The translations under genes and the position numbers were made by a program. A stretch of 64,000 nt of DNA from Endozoicomonas euniceicola (GTDB lineage: Bacteria; Pseudomonadota; Gammaproteobacteria; Pseudomonadales; Endozoicomonadaceae), in NCBI RefSeq assembly GCF_025562755.1, contig NZ_CP103300.1, forward strand, positions 1,439,501 to 1,503,500, given 5' to 3'. The stretch's first letter is position 1, and each line of letters starts with the position of its first letter. The notes beneath the pieces are model-generated. The model made no database searches. It worked only from the letters and a program-made list of their open reading frames with translations, and was not told where the DNA came from. Shown in pieces: positions 1 to 8,435 of this stretch.

Positions 1-216
1 TGGAAGCAGATGATAGGGGAGTTCTTTCTTTTTATATAAGAACTTGTCAAAACGGCTGGAGACTCTTGCATCGGCGATCTCCTCCCCACTCGGGTCAAGA
101 GTTAATTGCAGAAACAACTTCCCATTCGTTAGCTGCCGTTTAAGGGAGATAGTGCTGCCGGACGCAAGGTGTGTGAACTTTGAGTCCTCATCATAACGAA
201 TATGTTCAAAAGGCAT
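1..216 (-). CDS. hypothetical protein, 5' part only (runs off window edge)
   Basis: An open frame of 72 codons begins with ATG at 216 and continues past position 1. The protein begins MPFEHIRYDEDSKFTHLA and is rich in charged residues, with no signal peptide or membrane segment in the visible part. An AAGAGGT ribosome binding site lies about 9 bases upstream of the ATG on the minus strand, which supports this start. I do not recognise the family. The gene is divergent from ackA, so the 514-base space between them probably holds promoters for both. Only the N-terminal part can be judged. Confidence 0.6.
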   Translation of the reverse strand, partial: MPFEHIRYDEDSKFTHLASGSTISLKRQLTNGKLFLQLTLDPSGEEIADARVSSRFDKFLYKKKELPYHLLP

Positions 217-511
217 AATCAGCGACCTCTTACAAACAGCCATGATTAAAAAATACGATTTCCGTCAAGCCAGACGATGAATAAGCATTTTCATGGAAAT
301 AAAAATCAACAGGTTCGTAACACCACGTTTACCCATACCTCTCATTCATACTTGAGTATTTGTCATAAAGGTCTACATTTGTCTGTAGTAATAGCAGGCT
401 AGTGGTAAACAGCCAAGAAAACCATCAAGTAAAACACGATCTACAGCCACTCTCCAACAGTTCACATTGGTTAACACTCAACCACCCATATACGCATCAA
501 TACGCAGTACA
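217..511. other. non-coding region between divergent genes
   Basis: No open frame with a plausible ribosome binding site is visible here on either strand. The stretch is AT-rich and separates the minus-strand gene at the window edge from the ackA control region. It probably holds the promoter of the minus-strand gene, but I cannot single out a convincing -35/-10 pair. Confidence 0.4.
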
Positions 512-525
512 TTGATTTAGATCAA
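512..525 (+). promoter_or_regulatory. FNR/ANR-type box upstream of ackA
   Basis: TTGATTTAGATCAA is a perfect match to the FNR/ANR consensus TTGAT-N4-ATCAA. It lies about 205 bases before the ackA ATG. A TATAAT hexamer at 530-535 follows it. If that hexamer is the -10 element, the box is centred near -23, which would suit repression or interference; activation would need a promoter about 20 bases further downstream, where only a weak TACGAC is seen. In Escherichia coli the ackA-pta operon responds to oxygen through FNR and ArcA, so oxygen control is plausible. Confidence 0.6.
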
Positions 526-730
526 TGGTTATAATCACGCACTTTACGACACATGCTCCCTAATCAGATCGCAAGCACAGTCAGTCTGATTTTTTCCATT
601 ACAGACTGTTTGCATCCGGAGTATGTAATCGCCAGACCAGAAGTTTAAGGATCGGCGTGACGACCTGAAACAGTCATCACAAAGTTCTGAAAACGGACTG
701 ATTGTCCTTATTCAGTTAGGTATAATTTTT

Positions 731-1918
731 ATGAGCAAAGATAACATTCTCGTTATTAACTGCGGCAGTTCTTCCCTGAAGTTCTCTGTCATCAACCCGG
801 CTACCGAAGAAGAATACATCAACGGCCTGGCTGAGCGCATGGGTAGCAGCGAAGCTGAACTGAGCTGGAAAATCAACGGCGAGAAAGGCAACCAGTTCCT
901 GGGTCAGGCGGCTCATGACGAAGCCATTGAAGCCCTGATGGGACTGCTGAGCAAAGAAGGGCTGATCGACAGCATCTCTGCTATCGGTCACCGTGTTGTA
1001 CACGGCGGCGAGAAATTCACTCAGTCTGCCGTAGTCACTGATGAAGTAATTACCGCTATCGAAGAGTGCGTACCACTGGCGCCTCTGCACAACCCGGCTC
1101 ACCTGCGCGGCATCAAGGCGGCACAGAAATTCTTCCCGGGTCTGCCGAACGCTGTTGTATTTGACACGGCCTTCCACCAGACCATGGCTCCGGAAAACTA
1201 CCTGTACGCCATTCCATACGAGCTGTATGAGAAGCACGGTGTTCGTCGTTACGGTGCCCACGGCACCTCCTACCGCTATGTTGGACAGGCTGCTGCTAAC
1301 ATGCTGGGTCTGGACATCAACAACAGCAATATCATGGTGGCTCACCTGGGTAACGGTGCCTCTGCCTGTGCCATTAAGAACGGTCAGTCCATCGACACCA
1401 CCATGGGCCTGACACCTCTGGAAGGTCTGGTTATGGGTACCCGTTCCGGCGATATTGACCCTAACGTCTTCAACTTCCTGAAGAACTCCCTGGGCTACTC
1501 CCTGGAGCGCACCACCGAGATGCTGAACAAGGAATCCGGCCTGCTGGGTCTGTCCGGCGTGGACAGCGACTGCCGCAACATTGAAAATGCTGCAGCGGAA
1601 GGTAATGAACGTGCACAGCTGACCCTGGACGTATTCTGCCACGTACTGGCTGAGAAACTGGCGGGCTTCGCGGCTGCCATGGGTAGCATTGACGCCCTGG
1701 TATTCACCGGTGGTATCGGCGAAAACTCCAGGACCATTCGCAAAAACGTGATTGAGCGCCTGAGCATCTTCGGCTTCAAGCTGGATGAACAGAAGAACGA
1801 CGAAACCTTCCGTGGCAAGAGCGGCGTAATCACTGAAGAAGGTTCTACCGTTGCTATGGTTGTGACCACCAACGAAGAACTGATGATCGCTCGTGACACT
1901 AAGGCTCTGACTGCCTGA
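731..1918 (+). CDS. ackA: acetate kinase
   Basis: Acetate kinase converts acetyl phosphate and ADP to acetate and ATP, the second step of the Pta-AckA pathway, in the cytoplasm. The 395 residues match the usual family length. Visible family signatures are the N-terminal NCGSSSLKFS phosphate-binding motif, HRVVHGGE, the MGTRSGDIDP motif and the C-terminal GGIGENS loop of the ASKHA fold. The ATG at 731 is preceded by a modest AGTTAGG. The gene is followed by pta after 118 bases, in the order ackA-pta seen in other gammaproteobacteria. The FNR-type box at 512-525 suggests oxygen-responsive expression. Nothing is missing. Confidence 0.97.
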   Translation: MSKDNILVINCGSSSLKFSVINPATEEEYINGLAERMGSSEAELSWKINGEKGNQFLGQAAHDEAIEALMGLLSKEGLIDSISAIGHRVVHGGEKFTQSAVVTDEVITAIEECVPLAPLHNPAHLRGIKAAQKFFPGLPNAVVFDTAFHQTMAPENYLYAIPYELYEKHGVRRYGAHGTSYRYVGQAAANMLGLDINNSNIMVAHLGNGASACAIKNGQSIDTTMGLTPLEGLVMGTRSGDIDPNVFNFLKNSLGYSLERTTEMLNKESGLLGLSGVDSDCRNIENAAAEGNERAQLTLDVFCHVLAEKLAGFAAAMGSIDALVFTGGIGENSRTIRKNVIERLSIFGFKLDEQKNDETFRGKSGVITEEGSTVAMVVTTNEELMIARDTKALTA

Positions 1919-1979
1919 TACAAGGATCGTGCAAACGCTGGTTAAGCTTCACGGCTGACTGGTGTTTGCTGTTTTTATC

Positions 1980-2003
1980 AACAGGAGGCGTACGCCTCCT
2001 GTT
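1980..2003. repeat. perfect 24-base palindrome between ackA and pta
   Basis: AACAGGAGGCGT is followed directly by its exact inverse ACGCCTCCTGTT. The RNA would form a long stem with almost no loop. There is no T-run after it, so it is a poor intrinsic terminator. It may instead be a processing or stability hairpin, or a site for a dimeric regulator between the two genes. It ends 33 bases before the pta start codon. The right half contains no usable ribosome binding site for pta. Confidence 0.5.
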
Positions 2004-2036
2004 GTGTATGTCTGAAGTTATTTCTGGAATAGACGA

Positions 2037-4133
2037 ATGCGTACATTCTTCCTTGCTCCAACCCGCTACGGTGTCGGTCTGACCTCCGTAACTCTGGGTC
2101 TGGTGCGCGCCCTGGACAAACTGGGTCTGCGCGTTAAATTCTTCAAGCCAATTGCCCAGCTGAACATGACGGACACAGGTCCGGAGCGCTCCACCAAACT
2201 GGTACAGCGCATCATGGATCACGAGCCACCTGCGCCAATCGCTGCTAACCGTGTCGAAGACCTGCTGGGCGACAACAAGGGTGATGAGCTGATGGAAGAG
2301 ATCGTCGCTCTGTTCGACGATGCTTCCGAAGATGCCGAGGTAATGGTTGTGGAAGGTCTGGTGCCTACCCGAGCCATGCCCTATGCCAACCGTCTGAACA
2401 ACGATATGGCACGCACCCTGAACGCTGACATCATCCTGGTATCCGAACCGGGTGAAAACACCCTGGAAGACGAAGCCGACAAGCTGGAAATCACAGCGGA
2501 CAGCTTCGGCGGTATCAAGAATCCAAACATGATTGGCTACATCCTGAATAAACTGGACGAGCCAACCATCAACGCCCTGAAAGGTGAAGACGGTTCTTTC
2601 AAGCCTCTGCCGGAATTTGCCCGTAAAAAGTTCCTGCCGCTGGGTTACATCCCCTGGGATGCTTCCCTGTCTTCCCCACGTACGCTGGACATCAGCAATC
2701 ATCTGGGTACGACCATTATTAACGAAGGTGAAATCGCGACTCGCCGTGTTACCTCTTACACATTGAGCGCACGTACACCGTCCAACATGATTCATCACCT
2801 GAAGCCGGGCAATCTGGTCATTGCACCGGGTGACCGCGATGACATCATTCTGGCGACAGCCATGGCAGCACTGAACGGTGTACCACTGGCTGGCCTGCTG
2901 CTGACCAGCGACCTGCGTCCTTCCGAGCCAGTGATGGAGCTGTGCCAGAAAGCGATCGCATCCGGCCTGCCGGTTCTGCTGACCGACCTCGACTCTTACA
3001 AAACCGCCAGCATGCTGGATCGCATGAACAACGAACTGCCGATTGACGACATTGTTCGTGTTGAAACCGTGATGAACACCCTGGCTGATCACCTGAACAC
3101 TGACTGGTTCAAAGGTCACTGCGATTCAATTGCCGAGCGTCGTCTGTCTCCGCCAGCCTTCCGCTACAACCTGGTTCAGCGTGCCATTGCTGCCAAGAAG
3201 CGTGTGGTTCTGCCAGAAGGTGACGAACCCCGCACCATTCAGGCGGCAGCCATCTGTCAGGAACGCGGCATTGCCGAATGTATCCTGCTGGGTAACCGTG
3301 AAACCATCGAGCAGCTGGCTCGTGATAACGGTGTCACTCTGCCTGAAGGCCTGATCATCATGGACCCGGAGCACATTCGTGGCCGTTACGTTGAGCCAAT
3401 GGTTGAGCTGCGTAAGCACAAAGGCCTGACAGCACCGATGGCTGAAGCCCAGCTGGAAGACACTGTGGTGCTGGGCACCATGATGCTGGCTCAGGGTGAG
3501 GTTGACGGCCTGGTATCCGGCGCGGTTCACACCACAGCCAACACCATCCGTCCTGCGTTCCAGCTGATCAAGCCAAGCCGCGAATCCGGTGGTCTGGTGT
3601 CCTCCGTATTCTTCATGCTGCTGCCTGACCAGGTACTGGTATACGGCGACTGTGCGGTTAACCCGAACCCGGACGCTGAAGCGCTGGCCAACATCGCTAT
3701 CCAGAGCGCTGACTCTGCCGTGGCATTTGGCATTGATCCGCGTATCGCCATGATCAGTTACTCCACCGGCGCTTCCGGTATCGGTGCTGATGTTGAGCGC
3801 GTTCGTGAAGCCACTGAACTGGTTCGTCAAAAACGTCCTGACCTGATTGTCGACGGCCCGATGCAGTACGACGCCGCAACGGTTGAGTCTGTAGCACGCA
3901 GTAAGGCTCCGGATTCTGACGTAGCCGGTCGTGCGACAGTGTTCGTCTTCCCGGACCTGAATACTGGTAACACCACTTACAAGGCGGTTCAGCGCAGCGC
4001 TGACGTTATCTCTGTTGGTCCTATGCTGCAGGGTCTGAACAAACCTGTAAACGACCTGTCCCGTGGCGCGCTGGTAGACGATATTGTTTACACCATCGCC
4101 CTGACCGCGATTCAGGCTGAAGCGGATAAGTAA
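2037..4133 (+). CDS. pta: phosphate acetyltransferase (long form)
   Basis: Pta makes acetyl phosphate and CoA from acetyl-CoA and phosphate, feeding AckA. The 698 residues fit the long, three-domain form. An N-terminal BioD/CobQ-like domain (about residues 1-200, opening FFLAPTRYGVGLTSV) is followed by a DRTGG domain (about 215-330), then the catalytic PTA_PTB domain from about 370 to the end, with motifs such as VVLPEGDEPRT, GMMLAQGEVDGLVSGA-like text and STGASGIG. The ATG at 2037 matches the usual N-terminus; no strong Shine-Dalgarno is visible just upstream, which fits translational coupling or leader folding after ackA. A hairpin terminator follows the stop. Complete. Confidence 0.97.
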   Translation: MRTFFLAPTRYGVGLTSVTLGLVRALDKLGLRVKFFKPIAQLNMTDTGPERSTKLVQRIMDHEPPAPIAANRVEDLLGDNKGDELMEEIVALFDDASEDAEVMVVEGLVPTRAMPYANRLNNDMARTLNADIILVSEPGENTLEDEADKLEITADSFGGIKNPNMIGYILNKLDEPTINALKGEDGSFKPLPEFARKKFLPLGYIPWDASLSSPRTLDISNHLGTTIINEGEIATRRVTSYTLSARTPSNMIHHLKPGNLVIAPGDRDDIILATAMAALNGVPLAGLLLTSDLRPSEPVMELCQKAIASGLPVLLTDLDSYKTASMLDRMNNELPIDDIVRVETVMNTLADHLNTDWFKGHCDSIAERRLSPPAFRYNLVQRAIAAKKRVVLPEGDEPRTIQAAAICQERGIAECILLGNRETIEQLARDNGVTLPEGLIIMDPEHIRGRYVEPMVELRKHKGLTAPMAEAQLEDTVVLGTMMLAQGEVDGLVSGAVHTTANTIRPAFQLIKPSRESGGLVSSVFFMLLPDQVLVYGDCAVNPNPDAEALANIAIQSADSAVAFGIDPRIAMISYSTGASGIGADVERVREATELVRQKRPDLIVDGPMQYDAATVESVARSKAPDSDVAGRATVFVFPDLNTGNTTYKAVQRSADVISVGPMLQGLNKPVNDLSRGALVDDIVYTIALTAIQAEADK

Positions 4134-4145
4134 TTATCGGTTTCA

Positions 4146-4179
4146 TGTGTTGAAAGCAGCCTTGCCTGCTTTCAACACA
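4146..4179 (+). terminator. hairpin terminator after pta
   Basis: A perfect 14-base stem (TGTGTTGAAAGCAG and its inverse) with a 6-base CCTTGC loop starts 12 bases after the pta stop codon. The following bases are T-rich but interrupted. It is the likely end of the ackA-pta transcript. Confidence 0.7.
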
Positions 4180-4283
4180 ACCTTGTCCTTTCACTACTTT
4201 TCTTTCCGGTTCTTGCCACCCCATGACGTATAAACGTCAACAATCCTAAACAAAAGCGTCACAATTCCTTTTTAAACTGCTAA

Positions 4284-4426
4284 AAATAGTAGTAATTAGA
4301 AACATACCGGGCTTTTAGCTTCTGGCTATTAGCTTCTGGCTTTTAGCTGTTCATGCAGCTAACAGCTAACAGCTAACAGCTAACAGCTAACAGCTAACAG
4401 CGGTATTTTCTAAGCTTCAGTTCCCC
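4284..4426. repeat. heptamer hairpin element, copy A (decayed ends, expanded core)
   Basis: The core reads as a long inverted repeat built from 7-base units: TTAGCTT/TGGCTNT-type units on the left and six consecutive AGCTAAC units on the right (4357-4398). The right end (GCGGTAT then CCCC) and the left TACCGGGC match the better-preserved copies at 28987, 34793 and 58726. The outer 20 bases on the left have diverged. TAA occurs on both sides (4281-4283 and 4427-4429), as expected for a 3-base target duplication. This copy lies between the pta terminator and the next gene. Confidence 0.6.
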
Positions 4427-4510
4427 TAAGCCATGAGTGTTAAGAATGATGTGTCAATGTCGATATCCGTTTATTACGTACTTAAGAAAAGCAAGAAAAA
4501 GGACCCATTC

Positions 4511-4783
4511 ATGAAGCATCATCTGCATACCCGATCCAGCATTACCTGCTCCGACTGCGGTCACACTTCGGATGAAACCATGCCACTGGATGCCTGTGTC
4601 CACCTGTATGAATGTAAAAACTGCCAGAAACTGATGACCCCCGATTCCGGCGACTGTTGTATTTTCTGCTCCCACGGCAGTCATTGCTGTCCGACCAGCC
4701 AGAGAGAAAGTCGGGCCTATAGAGAAATACCCTCAGCTTCCTTCAAGGCTGCTTCTATCGTTAACGCCGCCCAGACCAGCTGA
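4511..4783 (+). CDS. small cysteine-rich GDCCVxC-type protein
   Basis: The protein has 90 residues. It carries a CxxC pair (SITCSDCGHTS), a second pair (YECKNCQKL) and the signature GDCCIFCSHGSHCCP, which places it in the small family named after its GDCCVxC motif. Some members carry selenocysteine; here the positions are cysteine. The function of the family is unknown to me; metal or thiol chemistry is an inference from the cysteines. An in-frame ATG at 4433 would lengthen the protein, but AAAAAGGA lies 8-9 bases before the ATG at 4511, so I chose that start. It stands alone between repeat A and the RidA gene. Confidence 0.75.
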   Translation: MKHHLHTRSSITCSDCGHTSDETMPLDACVHLYECKNCQKLMTPDSGDCCIFCSHGSHCCPTSQRESRAYREIPSASFKAASIVNAAQTS

Positions 4784-5015
4784 ATTTTTATCCCCATGCC
4801 AGCCCAAACTATCCATGCGCCACCACAAAGGCAGGCTGGCGCATAATTCCCCCTCCCGCGAAAAACGAAAACTATGCACTTATACCCATTGCAATAATCA
4901 GCTGTTCTATTGTGATTAGTAATGCACACAAAACGACCACTATTGTTTAATATTTACGTTCGGGTAAGGGTAGAATAGCGCCCTCAATTTAACCAGGCAG
5001 TAAAAAGGTTTGTCA

Positions 5016-5366
5016 GTGACTATCGAAAGAATGGAAATCAAGCAGCGCATGAGCCGTATCGTTAAGCATAACGGCACTATTTATCTGTGTGGACAGGTTG
5101 CTGCTGATGCCAGTGCAGGCATTAAAGAGCAAACACAAACCATGCTCGACAAGGTGGATACTTTGCTGGAGCAGGCTGGCAGCGATCGCGAACACATTCT
5201 GTCCGCCACTCTCTACATCAAAGATATGGCTCTGTTCGCGGAAATGAATGAAGTCTGGGATGCCTGGGTGCCAGAAGGTCATGCGCCTGCCCGTGCCTGT
5301 GTCCAGGCCAGCATGGCTCGTGAAGAGTTACTGGTTGAGGTTTCTGTGGTTGCTGCTGAGAAGTAA
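5016..5366 (+). CDS. RidA (YjgF/YER057c/UK114) family protein
   Basis: The protein has 116 residues from the GTG at 5016 and belongs to the Rid family. RidA members hydrolyse reactive enamine/imine intermediates released by PLP enzymes, in the cytoplasm. The C-terminal PARACVQASMAREELLVEVSV carries the arginine used for carboxylate binding in active RidA proteins. Three starts are possible (TTG 5010, GTG 5016, ATG 5031). The AAAAAGG at 5002-5008 gives correct spacing to GTG 5016 and far too little to TTG 5010. It belongs to a Rid subgroup other than the archetype; exact substrate unknown. Confidence 0.85.
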   Translation: MTIERMEIKQRMSRIVKHNGTIYLCGQVAADASAGIKEQTQTMLDKVDTLLEQAGSDREHILSATLYIKDMALFAEMNEVWDAWVPEGHAPARACVQASMAREELLVEVSVVAAEK

Positions 5367-5380
5367 CACAAAACATCCTG

Positions 5381-5442
5381 TCGTCATCCCTGCGAAAGCG
5401 GGAGTCCACTGTTCGTTTTGGATTCCCATCTGCGTGGGAATG
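5381..5442. repeat. dispersed palindromic repeat of the GTCAT-CCC-GCG type
   Basis: CGTCATCCCTGCGAAAGCGG-type sequence followed by GGATTCCCATCTGCGTGGGA-type sequence forms two short inverted arms. It resembles the intergenic palindromic repeat with CGGGAATCCA/TTCCCGC halves that is widespread in proteobacterial genomes. It fills the space between the RidA gene and the next gene and could act as a weak bidirectional terminator. Confidence 0.5.
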
Positions 5443-5519
5443 GCGGCAAATGAACTTTTCTCCTGTCAGTCGCTCTAACTGTTTGAAAAGCTATGTGATT
5501 TCAGGGAGGAAATATCATT

Positions 5520-7679
5520 ATGGCCAATGTACAGGAACCAGTAACTCATTCGTTCTGGCCGGGATTACCAGGCTTAAGCCTTATCAAAACTACCAGTCAA
5601 TACCTTGGGCAAGCTATCGGGCTTTACGCTCCAGTTAAATCGATTCCCGATGTATTTCCAACGAACACTCCCCGACCCATTCATATAGAGAACTGCCGTG
5701 TCGCGCCATGCAGCTATCCGAAAATAAAAACTCACGCTCTCAAAAGGCTTGAAGAAGAAAAAGATAGAGAAGACGCCATAAATACCTGCAATATCGATGT
5801 ACTTCGCCGCGGGGTCATTAATAACACTAAAGCCTTGCTGGAAGATGATAATTTGCAAGGGCTGGTTATCCATTATCAAAATTTCAATTCCAGTTTTTCC
5901 GCCTTTCCCTATGATCAGATTCTTGAAGAGTGGGATGAATTTACCGAGCGGAGTGAATCACTCTGCAAGGCATGCGATGAATTAATTAACGCCGATGATA
6001 TGCCAGGACTGTTAGCCAAAACCCCCGAGTTAAAAGAGATATATACCGATATTCCCACCGACAACTGTAAGCGAACCTGGAAAAGCTTCATTACCAGCCG
6101 TCAGAGAGAACTGGACGAATGCCAGCGGCTTTTGAAAGACGGAAACCTGCAAGGGCTGGAAGAGCGAATTCAAAAGTTACCAATGTCTTCTATTACCCTT
6201 CCGAAAGGTCGTTCTACCGCATCCTGGCAGGAACAAATCCAACGCCACCGGGTATTTCTTTCAGGCTGTCAGTCCTTTGTTGAAAACAACGATATGATCG
6301 GCGTGATGAAATACGCCAAAGAAAATCCCGACATCTTCAGGCAACGACCGGATACTCAGCTCAAGCAAGAATGGCAGGACTTTATCCGGACCAAACGTCA
6401 GGAGGTTCAAAAGCCAGTTTTCTTTGATGAGAAATTCGAAGCTGTAACGTTTGACGACAACCTCTGGAAAGGGGCTAAAGAGTATGACGCCCTTCTCATG
6501 GCCATCCAGCATGAACTGCTTAATGCCCAGTCCCGGATCTTTACCCAGTGTAAAGACCCGAATGATCCACAGATAATAGCTTTGAAAAACTGTGCCCAAC
6601 TCATTGAAGAGAAAAAAAGTCTGGATACTCTGTTTTTCGAGGTCAGAAATTACAACTTCCTTTTCGGCCCATTGTTTGAAAACTTTCCGTTTGATCAGTT
6701 GAAAGCCGCTTATCTGGACAGCAAAGGCATAACAGAAGAAGAGTTTGCCCCCAAAAACCTGGGAGAGCTGAGAGACCGGTTTGCAGCTATGTCCGCTGGT
6801 TTTGCCAGGGATATGGATAAAAAAACCAAACAGTTCAACCCCAACAGTCGGGTTTTCTCCCAGATAATGGCAACACGCTGCCTGGGCGAAAACGAAATGC
6901 AACGCTTTATCGACGTGTATCAACGCAGCCTCTGGCTTCAGGCAGTATTTCCCCCTGAGTTTATGGGTTGCATTATTCAAACCCACCTTGCAAACCAGGC
7001 GTTTGACGCTGAAATCCAAAAATTCCTTATCCCACTGGATAAAGATAATCGTAACTGTGCCAGGGACCGGGTGGCATCTACTCGCAGAGCCTGCGTCATG
7101 CAGAAAAACAAGAGCCTTTATTTGAATATCGACACACAACTGCGTAAGGAAGCCAGACGTCTCGGGGAATTAAAAGATAATGAAAAACTGGCAGCAAAAA
7201 ATGAAGGCCGCCCCAGTCAATGGAATCAGGAAGACGATCAAAAGTTGAGTGCAGCCGAAGACGCCTTAAAGCTTTTTGCGGCTGATAAGTGGGAAGAGCT
7301 GACATCTCATCTGAAAGAAAATCTGCCAGAGTTTTATCAGCGTAAGGACATTAAATGTAAGGACATTCAGAGTCTGTTGGGCAGGCTGGTCAATGAAACT
7401 CGGCAGGATGTCGCCCATTACTGGCCACAGATAGTGGCAACAAGACTGGCCATTACTGGCAAAGCCTGTGCCGCCAATGGTACAGAACAGGATTTTCTGA
7501 AGATGTGCCAGACCAGTCCGGAACCCAAACCGTTCGACCACTGGACCAATCGGCTGCAAAGGCGTGAATATCAAGAGTTAACCGCCGCCCTGCAAGAAGC
7601 CCGCTCTTATGAAAAAGGGGTAGAAGAAACCATTGAAACCGCTTTGCAAAAATACATGCCGCTGGAGCAGGAAACGTAG
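5520..7679 (+). CDS. uncharacterised protein with four 49-residue repeats
   Basis: The protein has 719 residues, no signal peptide and no membrane segment. I do not recognise it. Residues about 106-298 contain four consecutive repeats of about 49 residues (106-154, 155-203, 204-252, 253-298). Each opens with a unit such as LEDDNLQGL, NADDMPGLL, LKDGNLQGL or VENNDMIGV. Each closes with W-x2-F/I-x3-R-x5-C-(D/Q)-x-L. The C-terminal two thirds are helical and charged, with many cysteines. AGGGAGGA lies 10 bases before the ATG. A stand-alone transcription unit ending in the hairpin at 7689-7720. A host-directed role is possible given other genes in the window, but nothing in the sequence shows it. 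Confidence 0.75.
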   Translation: MANVQEPVTHSFWPGLPGLSLIKTTSQYLGQAIGLYAPVKSIPDVFPTNTPRPIHIENCRVAPCSYPKIKTHALKRLEEEKDREDAINTCNIDVLRRGVINNTKALLEDDNLQGLVIHYQNFNSSFSAFPYDQILEEWDEFTERSESLCKACDELINADDMPGLLAKTPELKEIYTDIPTDNCKRTWKSFITSRQRELDECQRLLKDGNLQGLEERIQKLPMSSITLPKGRSTASWQEQIQRHRVFLSGCQSFVENNDMIGVMKYAKENPDIFRQRPDTQLKQEWQDFIRTKRQEVQKPVFFDEKFEAVTFDDNLWKGAKEYDALLMAIQHELLNAQSRIFTQCKDPNDPQIIALKNCAQLIEEKKSLDTLFFEVRNYNFLFGPLFENFPFDQLKAAYLDSKGITEEEFAPKNLGELRDRFAAMSAGFARDMDKKTKQFNPNSRVFSQIMATRCLGENEMQRFIDVYQRSLWLQAVFPPEFMGCIIQTHLANQAFDAEIQKFLIPLDKDNRNCARDRVASTRRACVMQKNKSLYLNIDTQLRKEARRLGELKDNEKLAAKNEGRPSQWNQEDDQKLSAAEDALKLFAADKWEELTSHLKENLPEFYQRKDIKCKDIQSLLGRLVNETRQDVAHYWPQIVATRLAITGKACAANGTEQDFLKMCQTSPEPKPFDHWTNRLQRREYQELTAALQEARSYEKGVEETIETALQKYMPLEQET

Positions 7680-7688
7680 CGGCAAAAA

Positions 7689-7720
7689 AATAATCGCCGC
7701 TACAAGTGGCGGCAATTATT
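7689..7720. terminator. bidirectional hairpin between convergent genes
   Basis: AATAATCGCCGC pairs with GGCGGCAATTATT across a short loop, with one mismatch and AT-rich flanks on both sides. It lies between the stop codons of convergent genes (7679 and 7740) and can serve both. Confidence 0.65.
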
Positions 7721-7739
7721 TCTATCGGTCAGAAGTTGT

Positions 7740-8402
7740 TTAGTTTTGACGGAGGTCAGGCACCAGGTCAATCTCTACCCGTCTGTTCATTGCCTTTCCT
7801 GATTCTGTTTCATTGTCGCCTATAGGGTTGGACGCCCCCATACCGTAAATTTTCATACGACCAGCAGAGACTTTCTGAGCCACCAGATATTTGGCAACCG
7901 ACTCTGCGCGGGACAGGGACAAAGGATTGTTTATCTTTGGATTACCGGTACTATCGGTGTAGCCGCGAATCTCAATACGGTTCTTATTGAACTCATTCAT
8001 CACTTTGGCAACAGAGCCCAGAACCGGGTAAAAGCTGGACTTAATTTCAGCCTGACTGCTATCGAAAGTAATGTTGGAAGGCATGATCAGTTTAAGGTTA
8101 TCCCCCTGCCTGGACACCTGGACACCGGTTCCCCGTAGCTCCTGCCTTAACTTCGTTTCCTGACGGTCGGTATAATAGCCATAACCGGCTCCTGCCGCGC
8201 CACCAATGGCAGCTCCTTTCAAAGCCCCTTCACTACCGTCAGCAATGCCACCAATGACAGCACCAGCCAGTGCTCCCAGACCGCCATACTTTGCCGCATT
8301 CTGGGTTTTCTGCTCACCAGTATAAGGGTCTGTCGTCTGGCAACCTGCCATAAAGACAGCAACAAACAACAGTGGCAGTGCATTTCTGAATGATTTGATC
8401 AT
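7740..8402 (-). CDS. OmpA-family outer-membrane lipoprotein with glycine-zipper
   Basis: The protein has 220 residues. A signal peptide ends in the lipobox MAGC at about residue 20, so it should be lipidated and anchored in a membrane. Residues 35-75 form a glycine-zipper region (GGLGALAGAVIGG and similar). The C-terminal 120 residues are an OmpA-like peptidoglycan-binding domain (ITFDSSQAEIKSSFYPVL; RIEIRGYTDSTGN; LSLSRAESVAKYL; NRRVEIDL). The layout is that of YiaD-like proteins. Counting from the ATG at 8402 is preferred over the TTG one codon earlier: GGGAG lies 7 bases before the ATG. Confidence 0.9.
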   Translation of the reverse strand: MIKSFRNALPLLFVAVFMAGCQTTDPYTGEQKTQNAAKYGGLGALAGAVIGGIADGSEGALKGAAIGGAAGAGYGYYTDRQETKLRQELRGTGVQVSRQGDNLKLIMPSNITFDSSQAEIKSSFYPVLGSVAKVMNEFNKNRIEIRGYTDSTGNPKINNPLSLSRAESVAKYLVAQKVSAGRMKIYGMGASNPIGDNETESGKAMNRRVEIDLVPDLRQN

Positions 8403-8435
8403 CAATAGTCTCCCGGAAAAACTGCTCTCAGGGCA

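Noticed and set aside
716..1642. Long minus-strand open frame over ackA
   Set aside because: It is antisense to a clear acetate kinase gene. The frame arises from the codon usage of ackA and has no family similarity or ribosome binding site. The same applies to the long antisense frames over pta (1899-3119 and 3126-3830).
4357..4403. Tandem AGCTAAC units as a CRISPR array
   Set aside because: The repeat unit is 7 bases with no spacers, and no cas genes are near. It is the expanded arm of a hairpin element.
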